Positions 1 to 7,812 of a stretch of 64,000 nucleotides of DNA are shown here, piece after piece. Origin of the DNA: Sphingobacterium hungaricum (GTDB taxonomy: Bacteria; Bacteroidota; Bacteroidia; Sphingobacteriales; Sphingobacteriaceae); the NCBI RefSeq assembly GCF_015210005.1, contig NZ_MU158698.1:558001-622000 (forward strand), given 5' to 3'. Under the pieces are notes generated by a model, which was not told where the DNA came from, did no database searches, and saw only the letters and a list, made by a program, of their open reading frames with translations. The position numbers and the translations under genes are program-made. The first letter of the stretch is position 1, and each line of letters opens with the position of its first letter.

Positions 1-447
1 TTCGCCAACCAATTTACCATTCACGTAAATTTCACTTTGCCAATCCACAGCACCGAAATGCAAAATCACTTTCTTTCTTTTGATATCTTTAGAAAGCTCG
101 ATGGTATTGTTGTACCATAGGTACTCGTCTTTATTGATTCGTTTTCCTACACCTGATAATGCCGATTCTACAGCAAAAGGCACTAGAATATTGCCATCCC
201 ATTTCGTCGGAACTGCAGTTGCATTTTTAGAAGTAATGGCATAGCTCCAGCTACCATTCAGATTTTGCCAATTGTTCGAACGAACAAGCTGAGGTCGTGG
301 GTATTCCGCATGTGGCTTTTTAGGATCCAATGATTCCCCCCACTGCGTTAAAATTTTGTCACCGGCTGGCTTCCAAGGCGTTTGTTGGGCTGAAACAGCA
401 CAAATGGAGAGCGCGGCGAATAAGTTTAATAGAATTGTTTTTTTCAT
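1..447 (-). CDS. Glycoside hydrolase family 2 protein (beta-galactosidase/glucuronidase-like), 3' part outside window
   Basis: The first 149 codons of a secreted glycosidase run off the left edge. The start ATG (445-447) opens a Lys-Lys signal peptide ending near Ala-Gln-Gln. The mature part carries a typical GH2 jelly-roll sugar-binding region: a PRPQLVRSNNWQNLNGSW stretch early on, then EYLWYNNT and HFGAVDWQSEIYVNG at the cut edge. These blocks are those of beta-galactosidases and beta-glucuronidases, which remove terminal sugars from plant or host glycans in the periplasm or at the cell surface. The catalytic barrel is not in the window, so substrate and activity cannot be judged. It is transcribed divergently from mqnC. 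The family is well supported; the specificity is unknown. Confidence 0.8.
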   Translation of the reverse strand, partial: MKKTILLNLFAALSICAVSAQQTPWKPAGDKILTQWGESLDPKKPHAEYPRPQLVRSNNWQNLNGSWSYAITSKNATAVPTKWDGNILVPFAVESALSGVGKRINKDEYLWYNNTIELSKDIKRKKVILHFGAVDWQSEIYVNGKLVGE

Positions 448-602
448 CAAAAATTATTTAGATTTAGAAATTAAGTTTATTGCAAATTACGAAATATACC
501 GACAAAATACACTTTCAAATCTGTTCAAAAACATTCTATTTTGTATCATATTTGTCCGCATAACAATTCCAAATCGGTTGATTTTTTATAAAAAAACCTA
601 TG

Positions 603-610
603 TATCTTTG
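603..610 (+). promoter_or_regulatory. Bacteroidota -7 element before mqnC
   Basis: TATCTTTG fits the Bacteroidota sigma-A -7 consensus TAnnTTTG. A TTG lies at 578-580, 22 nt upstream. The element ends only six bases before the mqnC ATG at 617, so the transcript would be leaderless or nearly so. Confidence 0.5.
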
Positions 611-616
611 TATAAG

Positions 617-1741
617 ATGAATGTAAGTAGTTTATTAGAAAGGGCGCTCAACTTCGAATTTCTGAGCAAAGAGGAAGGTATTTTCTTATACCATGAAGCA
701 TCAACAGCTGATTTAGCTTATGTGGCCAATGAATTAAGAAAAATTCAAGTTCCTCACAATAAAGTCACTTGGCAGATTGACCGAAATGTCAATACGACAA
801 ACGTCTGCATCGCCAATTGCAAATTCTGCAATTTCTTTCGCAGACCGGGACATGATGAAAGTTATATCACCGACATCGAAACCTACAAGCAGAAAATTGA
901 AGAAACCTTTAAATTCGGAGGAGACCAATTGCTATTGCAAGGAGGCCACCATCCTGACCTAGGTTTGGCTTTCTACAGTGATTTATTCAAACAGTTAAAA
1001 GATTTATACCCAGATTTAAAACTTCATTCGTTAGGACCTCCTGAAATTGCACATGTTGCAAAATTGGAAGGCATGTCTCATATAGACGTATTGACCAAAT
1101 TGAAAGAAGCTGGCTTGGATTCTTTGCCTGGAGCTGGAGCTGAAATATTAAATGACCGTGTCAGACGGTTGATATCGAAAGGAAAATGTGGCGGACAAGA
1201 ATGGTTAGATGTGATGCGCGCAGCGCATAAAATCAATCTGCCGACATCAGCAACGATGATGTTTGGTCATATCGAAACCATCGATGAACGTTTTGAACAT
1301 TTGGTTTGGATTCGAGAAGTACAATCTGAAAAGCCAGCAGATGCTTATGGATTTGTCGCCTTTATTCCATGGCCGTTTCAGGATGACGGCACTTTACTAA
1401 AACGCTTACGTGGCATCACCAATGATGTGACCGGAGAAGAATACATTCGCATGATTGCGCTTAGCAGAATCATGCTACCAAACGTCAAAAACATCCAAGC
1501 TTCATGGTTAACCGTGGGTAAAGCTACTGCTCAATTGTGTTTACACGCTGGCGCGAACGATTTCGGGTCGATTATGATTGAAGAGAATGTAGTTTCTGCC
1601 GCAGGAGCTCCTCACCGATTCACGTCCAAATCCATCCAATCAGCGATAACGGAAGCAGGTTTTGAACCGCAGCTGCGTACACAAACTTATAAATTCAGGG
1701 AAATTCCTGAATCAATGGTCGAGCAACTTATCGATTACTAA
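617..1741 (+). CDS. mqnC: Cyclic dehypoxanthinyl futalosine synthase MqnC (radical SAM)
   Basis: The 374-residue product is a radical SAM enzyme of the futalosine menaquinone pathway. It cyclises dehypoxanthinyl futalosine to the spiro compound that is later converted to dihydroxynaphthoate. The [4Fe-4S]-binding CxxxCxxC motif is CIANCKFC at Cys64, Cys68 and Cys71. Downstream blocks LLQGGHHPDLGL, ATMMFGHIET and GANDFGSIMIEENVVSAAG are typical of the MqnC/MqnE/CofH group, and the length is normal for MqnC. The frame is open upstream to 356, but MNVSSLLERALN at 617 is the family-like start and the upstream part overlaps the promoter and the divergent gene's signal peptide. The stop is followed after five bases by scpB, so the two are probably cotranscribed. 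A UbiD-family decarboxylase at 23.9-25.8 kb probably serves the same pathway. Confidence 0.93.
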   Translation: MNVSSLLERALNFEFLSKEEGIFLYHEASTADLAYVANELRKIQVPHNKVTWQIDRNVNTTNVCIANCKFCNFFRRPGHDESYITDIETYKQKIEETFKFGGDQLLLQGGHHPDLGLAFYSDLFKQLKDLYPDLKLHSLGPPEIAHVAKLEGMSHIDVLTKLKEAGLDSLPGAGAEILNDRVRRLISKGKCGGQEWLDVMRAAHKINLPTSATMMFGHIETIDERFEHLVWIREVQSEKPADAYGFVAFIPWPFQDDGTLLKRLRGITNDVTGEEYIRMIALSRIMLPNVKNIQASWLTVGKATAQLCLHAGANDFGSIMIEENVVSAAGAPHRFTSKSIQSAITEAGFEPQLRTQTYKFREIPESMVEQLIDY

Positions 1742-1746
1742 GGAAA

Positions 1747-2307
1747 TTGAAAGCAGCGCTTTTACATATCGAAGCGATACTATTCGCCAATGAAGGTGGT
1801 TTAGCGCTGCAAGATGTATTGCACGTGGCAAATCATGCGTTTGATGAAGTAATTTCAAAAAATGAGCTAATCGGCTATCTTGAGCAGATAAAAGAAAAAT
1901 ACGAAGCTGAAGAGCATATTTTCAGCTTGCATGTCTTCAATGGGCATTATCAGTTTTTAACAAAAGAGGAATATCATCCGACCCTACAGCATTTAGAGGC
2001 CTATAAGGACAATCGTAAATTAAGTCAGGCTGCATTGGAGACCTTATCCATCATCGCTTATCGACAACCCATTACCAAATTGGAAATCGAAGAAATCCGA
2101 GGTGTAAATTGTGATTACTCTGTTCAGAAGCTTTTAGAAAAGAACCTCATCCAAATTCAGGGAAAGGCGGAAACCGTTGGAAAACCCATCCTATATGGGA
2201 CAAGCCAACAGTTCATGAATCACTTCGGTCTTAAAGATGTTAGCGAACTTCCTCAGCTTAAAGATTTAGTTACAGCCGAAAATAGCATCGGAGAAGCCGA
2301 AGAATAA
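1747..2307 (+). CDS. scpB: Segregation and condensation protein ScpB
   Basis: This 186-residue cytoplasmic protein is the winged-helix subunit of the SMC-ScpA-ScpB condensin. Two winged-helix domains are expected; the diagnostic block LETLSIIAYRQPITKLEIEE and the following IRGVNCDYSVQKLLEKNLIQ lie around residues 98-138, then GKPILYGTSQQFMNHFGL. The start is a TTG five bases after the mqnC stop, preceded by AAGGAA, and no better in-frame ATG exists near the N-terminus. The C-terminal acidic tail (NSIGEAEE) is common in ScpB. It is coupled to mqnC by position only; there is no functional link between the two. Confidence 0.92.
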   Translation: MKAALLHIEAILFANEGGLALQDVLHVANHAFDEVISKNELIGYLEQIKEKYEAEEHIFSLHVFNGHYQFLTKEEYHPTLQHLEAYKDNRKLSQAALETLSIIAYRQPITKLEIEEIRGVNCDYSVQKLLEKNLIQIQGKAETVGKPILYGTSQQFMNHFGLKDVSELPQLKDLVTAENSIGEAEE

Positions 2308-2453
2308 TTTTTAACCTCCAATTACAAGGATTTGTAAGTAATTGATTTACAAATATTTTTTTTTCAAAAATAATTTTCTTTTTCTAAGAACTTCTCTAAT
2401 TTTACTTTAGAAAAACATACACGGTATTTTTATTAAAACAAAACAGATTTATT

Positions 2454-2600
2454 ATGCAAAGTGTTGAAAATGTGGTTTTAGATGAGGAGCAGGTATTCAA
2501 TTTCAATGGTCCCGAGGATGATTCAGATGACATTTACGAGGATGATTTTGATTTAGAGGAAATCGACTCAAGCGGGGATTTTGACGATGACGACTTTTAA
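2454..2600 (+). CDS. Small, extremely acidic protein (48 aa), function unknown
   Basis: An ATG at 2454 opens a 48-residue reading frame closed by TAA at 2598-2600. Roughly half of the residues are Asp or Glu, there is no Lys, Arg or His, and it ends in a GDFDDDDF tail. It lies 146 bases after scpB and directly ahead of a strong hairpin terminator (2632-2660), with an AT-rich upstream region, which is the layout of a real monocistronic gene. No domain is recognisable. Such proteins may be intrinsically disordered partners of basic proteins or nucleic-acid mimics, but this is speculation. I accept it as a gene because the frame, composition and terminator agree. Confidence 0.6.
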   Translation: MQSVENVVLDEEQVFNFNGPEDDSDDIYEDDFDLEEIDSSGDFDDDDF

Positions 2601-2631
2601 TCTAAGCTGAAAGGCAAAATCAATCGTACAC

Positions 2632-2660
2632 AAAAAAGACGGCTTTAAGCCGTCTTTTTC
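2632..2660. terminator. Bidirectional intrinsic terminator
   Basis: GACGGCTT-T-AAGCCGTC (2638-2654) is flanked by A6 on the left and T5 on the right, so it can end transcripts from both the small acidic gene and the XRE gene on the other strand. Confidence 0.85.
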
Positions 2661-2662
2661 AT

Positions 2663-2992
2663 TTACTTCTTATGTAAAAGTTCGTAGAGGTCAATTATCT
2701 TTTTTTGCAAATCGATAACTTCGACTTCTCTAACTTGTAGTAACTTATTCAACTCGATGACTTCATCCTGAAAAAGTCTTTCTTCTTCTACGTCTGAAGT
2801 GGAAAGTAGCTGAACAAGTGAAATACCAAATAATTTTGATATTTGGTTTAACCTAGATAAATTGACATCGGTAATACCGGTTTCAATTTTTGAAAAAGCT
2901 GGAATGGAAATGTCCAAACGCTTTGCGACATCCTCTTGACTCCACCCCTTTTGGTGCCTAAGTAGTCTGATTTTTTTTCCTAATGCATTCAT
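2663..2992 (-). CDS. XRE-family helix-turn-helix regulator with C-terminal coiled coil
   Basis: The product has 109 residues. Residues 5-60 form a Cro/C1-type HTH: the motif includes GWSQEDVAKRLDISIPAFSKIE, broken here as QEDVAKRLD and ISIPAFSKIETG. Residues 70-109 are charged and heptad-like (EVIELNKLL, VREVEVIDLQKKIIDLYELL) and likely form a dimerising coiled coil. A candidate -7 element, TAAATTTG on the minus strand (3014-3021), lies just upstream. The gene is a single unit between a terminator and mpl, which lies upstream on the same strand. No target can be assigned; no integrase, toxin or restriction gene is adjacent. Confidence 0.85.
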   Translation of the reverse strand: MNALGKKIRLLRHQKGWSQEDVAKRLDISIPAFSKIETGITDVNLSRLNQISKLFGISLVQLLSTSDVEEERLFQDEVIELNKLLQVREVEVIDLQKKIIDLYELLHKK

Positions 2993-3061
2993 TGGTAAAT
3001 TAATTAATTAAACCAAATTTATAAAATAAATATGATATAAAAAAAATATTTTAGGTTATAA

Positions 3062-4432
3062 TTAAATAATTTTTAAAAATTTATCTGCAAAGCTCACCAT
3101 ATTAACCCCACTGTAATTACTAGAACTCATAAATAAAAGGTTGTACCCATTTGATTTAAAGCCTTCTAGGAATTTTTCGAGCTCATTCACATCCGTAATA
3201 ACTTTGAATGCTTCGTGGTTAAAAATCGGCTGAAGTTTTTCCGTAATATTGCCTAATAATTTATTATTTTCCTTCAAAGCATTTGCGCCTATAAACACCA
3301 CCGCAAAATCGGATTCCGTCATGCTATTTTGGTATTGTTGCAAAAAATCTTCGTTCAAACTTTCGTAAGCATTCAATTCAATAATCGTCACCAACGCTTG
3401 ATTCGGGAACTGTTCTTTTACGGCATGGATGCTTGACTTCAATTTACTTGGCGTGTGAGCAAAATCTTGGTATACTACACTTCGTGAATTGCTTGCCACT
3501 AATTCCAAATACCGTATCGAGCTTTTGAAATCCTTGATGGATTGATAAAATTCCTCACGAGTAACTCCTAACCATTCACATACGGTGTATGCTCCCGCAA
3601 TATTCGACAAATTATGCTTTCCGAAGACTTTTAGAGGAACGTCTTCGTTGTTCAAATGCAAATACGTAACACCTTTATTAATGGTATATTCCGGCAGTTT
3701 GTAGCCATGACGATTGATTTTGCAATCAGATGTCTGCTCAACGATTTTTTTCAATTTCGCGTTATCCTTATTGTAAATCAGCGTGCCTTTTGGAACGATT
3801 GTACTGATAAAGGATTCGAACTGCTTATAATAATCTTCTTCTGAAATAATGGTTCTAAAATTATCCCATTCGACACCACTTATCAAAGCAATATTCGGAT
3901 TGTAAAATAAAAATTTTGACCGATTATCGATGGAAGAAGCAAAATACTCATCCCCTTCAATCAAAATCAATTCTGCCGAAGGCGTTAATTTTATCAATGA
4001 ATCAAAACCTTCCAAATGCGCACCGACTAGGTAATCAAAATCACGGTTCAATTTCTTCAGCACGTGCATAATCATGCTCATGATGGTCGTCTTGCCATAA
4101 GTTCCGGCAATTACCACGCGGTTTTTAGTAAGGCTCTGCTGATAAACGAATTCTGGGAACGAATAGATTTTAATCTTCAGTTCTTGAGCACGTAATAATT
4201 CAGGATTATCGGCTTCGGCATGCATCCCCAAAATCACTGCATCTAAATCCTCAGTGATTCTGTCGGTATCCCAACCTAATGAAGGAGGCAATAAATTGGC
4301 ATCAGCCAACCTTGAACGCGAAGGCTCCAAGATTTGGTCATCCGACCCAGTTACTTGATGCCCTTGTTCGGCTAATGAAATAGCCAAATTATGCATCACA
4401 CTCCCACCTATCGCTATAAAATGAATTCGCAT
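3062..4432 (-). CDS. mpl: Murein peptide ligase Mpl (UDP-MurNAc:L-Ala-gamma-D-Glu-mDAP ligase)
   Basis: A 456-residue Mur-ligase-family enzyme that reattaches recycled murein tripeptide to UDP-MurNAc in the cytoplasm. The N-terminal Rossmann part begins MRIHFIAIGGSVMHNLA, the Mpl-type variant of the MurC start. The central ATPase domain has the P-loop GTYGKTT (about residue 110) and LIEGDEYFASSID. The C-terminal part carries VYQDFAHTPSKLKSSI, the ligase domain motif near the substrate site. The length fits Mpl and is slightly shorter than most MurC. It is the last gene of a tightly packed minus-strand run with prmA (six-base gap), tpiA and a GlmU-like gene. The absence of other mur genes nearby supports Mpl rather than MurC. 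Confidence 0.9.
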   Translation of the reverse strand: MRIHFIAIGGSVMHNLAISLAEQGHQVTGSDDQILEPSRSRLADANLLPPSLGWDTDRITEDLDAVILGMHAEADNPELLRAQELKIKIYSFPEFVYQQSLTKNRVVIAGTYGKTTIMSMIMHVLKKLNRDFDYLVGAHLEGFDSLIKLTPSAELILIEGDEYFASSIDNRSKFLFYNPNIALISGVEWDNFRTIISEEDYYKQFESFISTIVPKGTLIYNKDNAKLKKIVEQTSDCKINRHGYKLPEYTINKGVTYLHLNNEDVPLKVFGKHNLSNIAGAYTVCEWLGVTREEFYQSIKDFKSSIRYLELVASNSRSVVYQDFAHTPSKLKSSIHAVKEQFPNQALVTIIELNAYESLNEDFLQQYQNSMTESDFAVVFIGANALKENNKLLGNITEKLQPIFNHEAFKVITDVNELEKFLEGFKSNGYNLLFMSSSNYSGVNMVSFADKFLKII

Positions 4433-4438
4433 CTGCTA

Positions 4439-5275
4439 CTAATTAATAAACTTTGCCGAACACCAATTATCCAGCACCTTTTTTTCCACAAACCTAAGAC
4501 CCAATTCTTGCGCTTTGGCTTGTAAAATCGCCAAATCTTCGGCTTCATAGAAACCGCTGATGTACAGTTCACCATCTTGATTCAAACATTTTTTGTACGA
4601 ATCAAATTGATTTAAAAGTATATTTCTGTTAATGTTTGCCAAAATAACATCAAACTTCAAACCTTCAATGACTTCTTTGGAACCCAATGAAGCTTTCATA
4701 TTCTGAATTCCATTAAGTGCTGTATTTTCCTCTACACTAGCAACACAGATTTCGTCATAATCGACTGCCAAAACTTGCTTTGCTCCTTTTTTCGAGGCCA
4801 GAATACCCAAGATACCAGTTCCGCAACCCATATCTAATACATCCTTTTGCGAAAAATTGTTTTCTAAAACAAAAGATAGCATCATCGATGTGGTTTGATG
4901 ATGGCCTGTTCCAAAAGACATTTTAGGGTCAATGATGATTTCGTAGGGAAATTCTGGTTTGGGTTCGTGGAAAGTTGCACGAACGTAACATTGCCCGTCA
5001 ACTACGATTGGATTAAAGTTGCTTTCCCATAATGTATTCCAGTTTTGGTCTTCCAAATCCTGGATTGCATAATCAATAGAATAGCCTTCCGACTCTTGCA
5101 ATAAAATAGTCTCTAAACTTTGAATAGACAGATTTCCTGTCGGAATGTATCCGACGAAGCCATTTTCTGCATCTTCAAATGTATCAAATCCGACTTCAGC
5201 CAAAGACGCTATAAGCAAATCTTTCTGCCATTCTTCAATAGAAGAAGTCGTAAAGGTAACTGCGGAATATTTCAC
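4439..5275 (-). CDS. prmA: Ribosomal protein L11 methyltransferase PrmA
   Basis: The 278-residue protein is a class I SAM-dependent methyltransferase that trimethylates ribosomal protein L11. Residues about 1-100 form the substrate-recognition region (SIEEWQKDLLIASLAEVGFD). The catalytic domain has the PrmA signature PKMSFGTGHHQTT, motif I VLDMGCGTGILGI, VDYDEICV and the NPPY-like ANINRN. It lies between tpiA and mpl with gaps of five to six bases, so it is almost certainly in one operon with them. Nothing unusual is seen; length is near the family norm. Confidence 0.93.
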   Translation of the reverse strand: MKYSAVTFTTSSIEEWQKDLLIASLAEVGFDTFEDAENGFVGYIPTGNLSIQSLETILLQESEGYSIDYAIQDLEDQNWNTLWESNFNPIVVDGQCYVRATFHEPKPEFPYEIIIDPKMSFGTGHHQTTSMMLSFVLENNFSQKDVLDMGCGTGILGILASKKGAKQVLAVDYDEICVASVEENTALNGIQNMKASLGSKEVIEGLKFDVILANINRNILLNQFDSYKKCLNQDGELYISGFYEAEDLAILQAKAQELGLRFVEKKVLDNWCSAKFIN

Positions 5276-5280
5276 TCGAA

Positions 5281-6048
5281 TTAAGAATTAAAAACTTTTA
5301 CGATTTCTATGAAATCGCGCGATTTCAATGATGCACCGCCAATTAGGCCACCATCAATATCTTTTTGAGAGAACAAACTTTGAGCATTCCCTGGGTTTGC
5401 ACTTCCACCGTATAAAATAGATGTATCGTCAGCAATAGCTTGTGTATACTGCTTTGCAATTTCTTCTCTAATGTAAGCATGAACTTCCTGTGCTTGTTCA
5501 GGAGACGCCGTTAATCCAGTTCCGATAGCCCAAACAGGCTCATAAGCAATAATTACGTTTTTAAATTCTTCTTCGGAAAGATGAAAAACTCCCTCTTGCA
5601 ATTGTTGTTTCAGCACTGCAAAAAATTCACCTGACTCACGCTCTTCTTTCGTTTCACCGATACAGAAGATTGGCTTCAAGCCATGTTTTAATGATGCATT
5701 AACTTTTTCAGCTAATAAAGCATTCGTTTCGCCGAAATAAGCTCTGCGCTCTGAATGCCCTAAAATGACATGCGTAACACCAACGGATTTTAATTGGGCT
5801 CCTGAAATTTCGCCCGTGTAAGCTCCAGATTCTGCTTGATGCATATTTTGAGCACCAACATGTACATTCGTTACTGTATTAGACAGTTTGCTTAAACTTG
5901 AAAGATGGATGAATGGGCTACAAACCACAATTTCTTGATTTCCTACCACTTCATCTTTGACCATATTGACGATTTCTGAGAACAAGCTCAATCCATCTTC
6001 GTAACCTAGATTCATTTTCCAGTTTCCAGCAACAATGTTTTTACGCAT
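5281..6048 (-). CDS. tpiA: Triosephosphate isomerase
   Basis: A 255-residue TIM barrel that interconverts dihydroxyacetone phosphate and glyceraldehyde 3-phosphate. The catalytic Lys is in GNWKMN near the N-terminus, the electrophilic His in VILGHSERR, and the catalytic Glu in IIAYEPVWAIGTG, followed by loop 6 and the phosphate-binding YGGSANPGN and IDGGLIGGASL blocks. All key residues are present, so the enzyme should be active. It follows the GlmU-like gene after five bases and precedes prmA by five, giving a GlmU-like-tpiA-prmA-mpl operon. Confidence 0.97.
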   Translation of the reverse strand: MRKNIVAGNWKMNLGYEDGLSLFSEIVNMVKDEVVGNQEIVVCSPFIHLSSLSKLSNTVTNVHVGAQNMHQAESGAYTGEISGAQLKSVGVTHVILGHSERRAYFGETNALLAEKVNASLKHGLKPIFCIGETKEERESGEFFAVLKQQLQEGVFHLSEEEFKNVIIAYEPVWAIGTGLTASPEQAQEVHAYIREEIAKQYTQAIADDTSILYGGSANPGNAQSLFSQKDIDGGLIGGASLKSRDFIEIVKVFNS

Positions 6049-6053
6049 AATTA

Positions 6054-7268
6054 TTATTTTAGTGTTGATTTAAATTCTTTTCTATTTTCTTTAGCCTGCT
6101 CAAATACAGCCTTTAAAATTAATGTTTTTTCTTCGTTTAGAAAATTTCCAGTAGCTTTTCCTCTTCTTTCCAACATGTTGACAAATTTTTGCCAGTCGTA
6201 AAGTTCGTCTTTTTGATTGGTCAGCCAAGTAAAATCTGACACAAATCTTGGTACATATTCCAAAAGAGCCAACTGAACCCCAGCGCCAATTACCGTACCT
6301 GTTGTAAATGAAGACTGTATACCGCAAAATGAAAAATCTCCCATAATCATTCCGCATTTCAGCAAATGGGTGTCGCGGAAATTTTGTTCCGTATAGGAAT
6401 ACAATGTAACGGTTTTCCAGTCATTTCTTAAATTCGAATTCGTCGAGCCCGCGCCGAAGTTACAATACTGACCGATTACCGCACAACCCAAATAGCCATC
6501 GTGCCCTTTTGCAGAATCTCCCCAGATTACCGTGTTATTCACTTCTCCAGCAATGGTGCTTCCATTCCCAACCGTAACATTCGGATAAATCTTACTTCCC
6601 ATCTTTACCTTTGAACCCTCTCCTATTGCAATCGGGCCTTTTAGAAAAGAGCCCTCTTCAATCACGGCATTTTTGCCGATGTAAATCGGTCCGCTTGTCG
6701 TGTTTAAGGAACAATTCTCCATCGAAACGTTCTCCTCGACAAACAAATCATTGCCTAGCACCACATTCGTCGCGGAAATGTCTTTTGAACTACGAGCGTT
6801 GGTAATCAATTCGAAATCGAGCTTTATTTGCTCAGCATTATACAAGAAAATATGTTCGGGATGTTCTATTCTTTTTACTTCCCCTTCAAAATCTACCTTT
6901 GTGAAAGAATCCAACAGATTCTCAGCATTAGGAAATTCCTTTCTATCTGTCCGATATGCAAGCCATTCGTTTTGGAAAACTAGAACTTCCGAAATCTTTA
7001 ACTGGGTTAATGCTTCCACGAATTCAGGACTAGGCAAAAAATCAGCACGGATAACCAAAAATTCATTGCTTTGTGAATTTGGAGCAATAAATGCGTTTTG
7101 AAGGTAATCTTCTGTCAAAAATGAGCTGTTTGTTTGAAATAATCTACTCCATTTTTCATCTAATGTCAAAATCCCAACCCGCAGATTACCAACGGGTCTT
7201 GTCGCAACAAGAGGCAATAAATTTGAACGCCAAGGCGCTCGGTCAAACAAAACAATCTCTACGGACAT
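6054..7268 (-). CDS. GlmU-like sugar nucleotidyltransferase/acyltransferase (Bacteroidota type)
   Basis: The protein has 404 residues from the ATG at 7266-7268 (MSVEIVLFDRAPWRSNLLPL). This N-terminal region is typical of the alternative bacterial GlmU family, thought to make UDP-GlcNAc. The C-terminal half shows left-handed beta-helix hexapeptide repeats (VVLGNDLFVEENVSM, IYIGKNAVIEEGSFL, KIYPNVTVGNGSTIAG) and ends with GTVIGAGVQLALLEYVPRFV. A longer reading with a start at 7322 is rejected because it runs through the rpmE2 terminator hairpin. It is the first gene of the tpiA-prmA-mpl run, which fits a cell-envelope precursor role. Whether both enzymatic activities of GlmU reside here cannot be seen. 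Confidence 0.82.
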   Translation of the reverse strand: MSVEIVLFDRAPWRSNLLPLVATRPVGNLRVGILTLDEKWSRLFQTNSSFLTEDYLQNAFIAPNSQSNEFLVIRADFLPSPEFVEALTQLKISEVLVFQNEWLAYRTDRKEFPNAENLLDSFTKVDFEGEVKRIEHPEHIFLYNAEQIKLDFELITNARSSKDISATNVVLGNDLFVEENVSMENCSLNTTSGPIYIGKNAVIEEGSFLKGPIAIGEGSKVKMGSKIYPNVTVGNGSTIAGEVNNTVIWGDSAKGHDGYLGCAVIGQYCNFGAGSTNSNLRNDWKTVTLYSYTEQNFRDTHLLKCGMIMGDFSFCGIQSSFTTGTVIGAGVQLALLEYVPRFVSDFTWLTNQKDELYDWQKFVNMLERRGKATGNFLNEEKTLILKAVFEQAKENRKEFKSTLK

Positions 7269-7286
7269 AACGATAAAACTACGCAA

Positions 7287-7319
7287 AAAATCCCGATAAG
7301 CTAAGCGTATCGGGATTTT
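7287..7319 (-). terminator. rpmE2 terminator
   Basis: A 12-bp stem (7287-7298 with 7308-7319) with a 9-nt loop; on the minus strand it runs into a T6 tract. It separates rpmE2 from the GlmU-like gene. Confidence 0.85.
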
Positions 7320-7339
7320 CATCTACTTTTAAAAAGTAA

Positions 7340-7588
7340 TTATTTTTTGTTGTAACGAGTACGGAATTTATCAATACGTCCCGCTGTATCAACTAACTTC
7401 ATTTTACCAGTGTAGAATGGGTGTGAAGTGTGAGAAATCTCTAATTTCACCAATGGATATTCATTGCCATCTTCCCAAGTAATCGTTTCTCTGGTATCAA
7501 CACAAGATTTAGTAATAAAAGAATATTCATTAGACATATCTTTAAAAACTACTAATCTATAATTTGATGGATGTAAATCTTTTTTCAT
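7340..7588 (-). CDS. rpmE2: Ribosomal protein L31 type B
   Basis: The 82-residue product begins [19 protein letters not shown] and contains SHPFYTG and [10 protein letters not shown], the type B L31 pattern. The CxxC zinc ribbon of type A L31 is missing (only one Cys, in SCVDTRE), so it is the zinc-independent form. In many bacteria this form is induced under zinc limitation; here no Zur-like box is obvious, and a strong housekeeping promoter lies upstream, so it may be the only L31. It is monocistronic, bounded by its own promoter and terminator. Confidence 0.95.
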   Translation of the reverse strand: MKKDLHPSNYRLVVFKDMSNEYSFITKSCVDTRETITWEDGNEYPLVKLEISHTSHPFYTGKMKLVDTAGRIDKFRTRYNKK

Positions 7589-7625
7589 TTTATATTGTAA
7601 TTACGTATATTCAACAATCGAGGTG

Positions 7626-7656
7626 CAAAGATAATTTATTTTTGTATCATTTACAA
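7626..7656 (-). promoter_or_regulatory. Bacteroidota promoter for rpmE2
   Basis: On the minus strand, TTG (7654-7656), a 20-nt spacer and TATCTTTG (7626-7633) give a full -33/-7 match, about 38 bases before the ATG. Confidence 0.75.
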
Positions 7657-7759
7657 AATATTAAAAAAATTAAGTTTTCAAACTTTGCTTAGCCCCTCTA
7701 TTTGCAAATCGCAGGTTTAAATATAACAATATATTTTAAATTTCACCAACAAAACAACC

Positions 7760-7787
7760 TTGTTAAGCAGTTAATTTCCTATTTTTG
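7760..7787 (+). promoter_or_regulatory. Candidate lysS promoter
   Basis: TATTTTTG (7780-7787) fits TAnnTTTG, with a TTG at 7760-7762; the 17-nt spacer is a little short. The start codon follows 25 bases later. Confidence 0.5.
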
Positions 7788-7812
7788 CAACTTATTTTAT
7801 TAGGTAAAAATC

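Noticed and set aside
356..616. 87-codon N-terminal extension of mqnC
   Set aside because: It runs through the promoter and over the divergent gene's signal peptide; family-like sequence begins at 617.
3062..4432. MurC instead of Mpl
   Set aside because: The IAIGGSVMHNLA start and the context with tpiA/prmA fit Mpl better; MurC normally lies in the division-wall cluster.
7269..7322. Upstream start for the GlmU-like gene
   Set aside because: It overlaps the rpmE2 terminator hairpin; MSVEIVLFDRAPW at 7268 is the better start.
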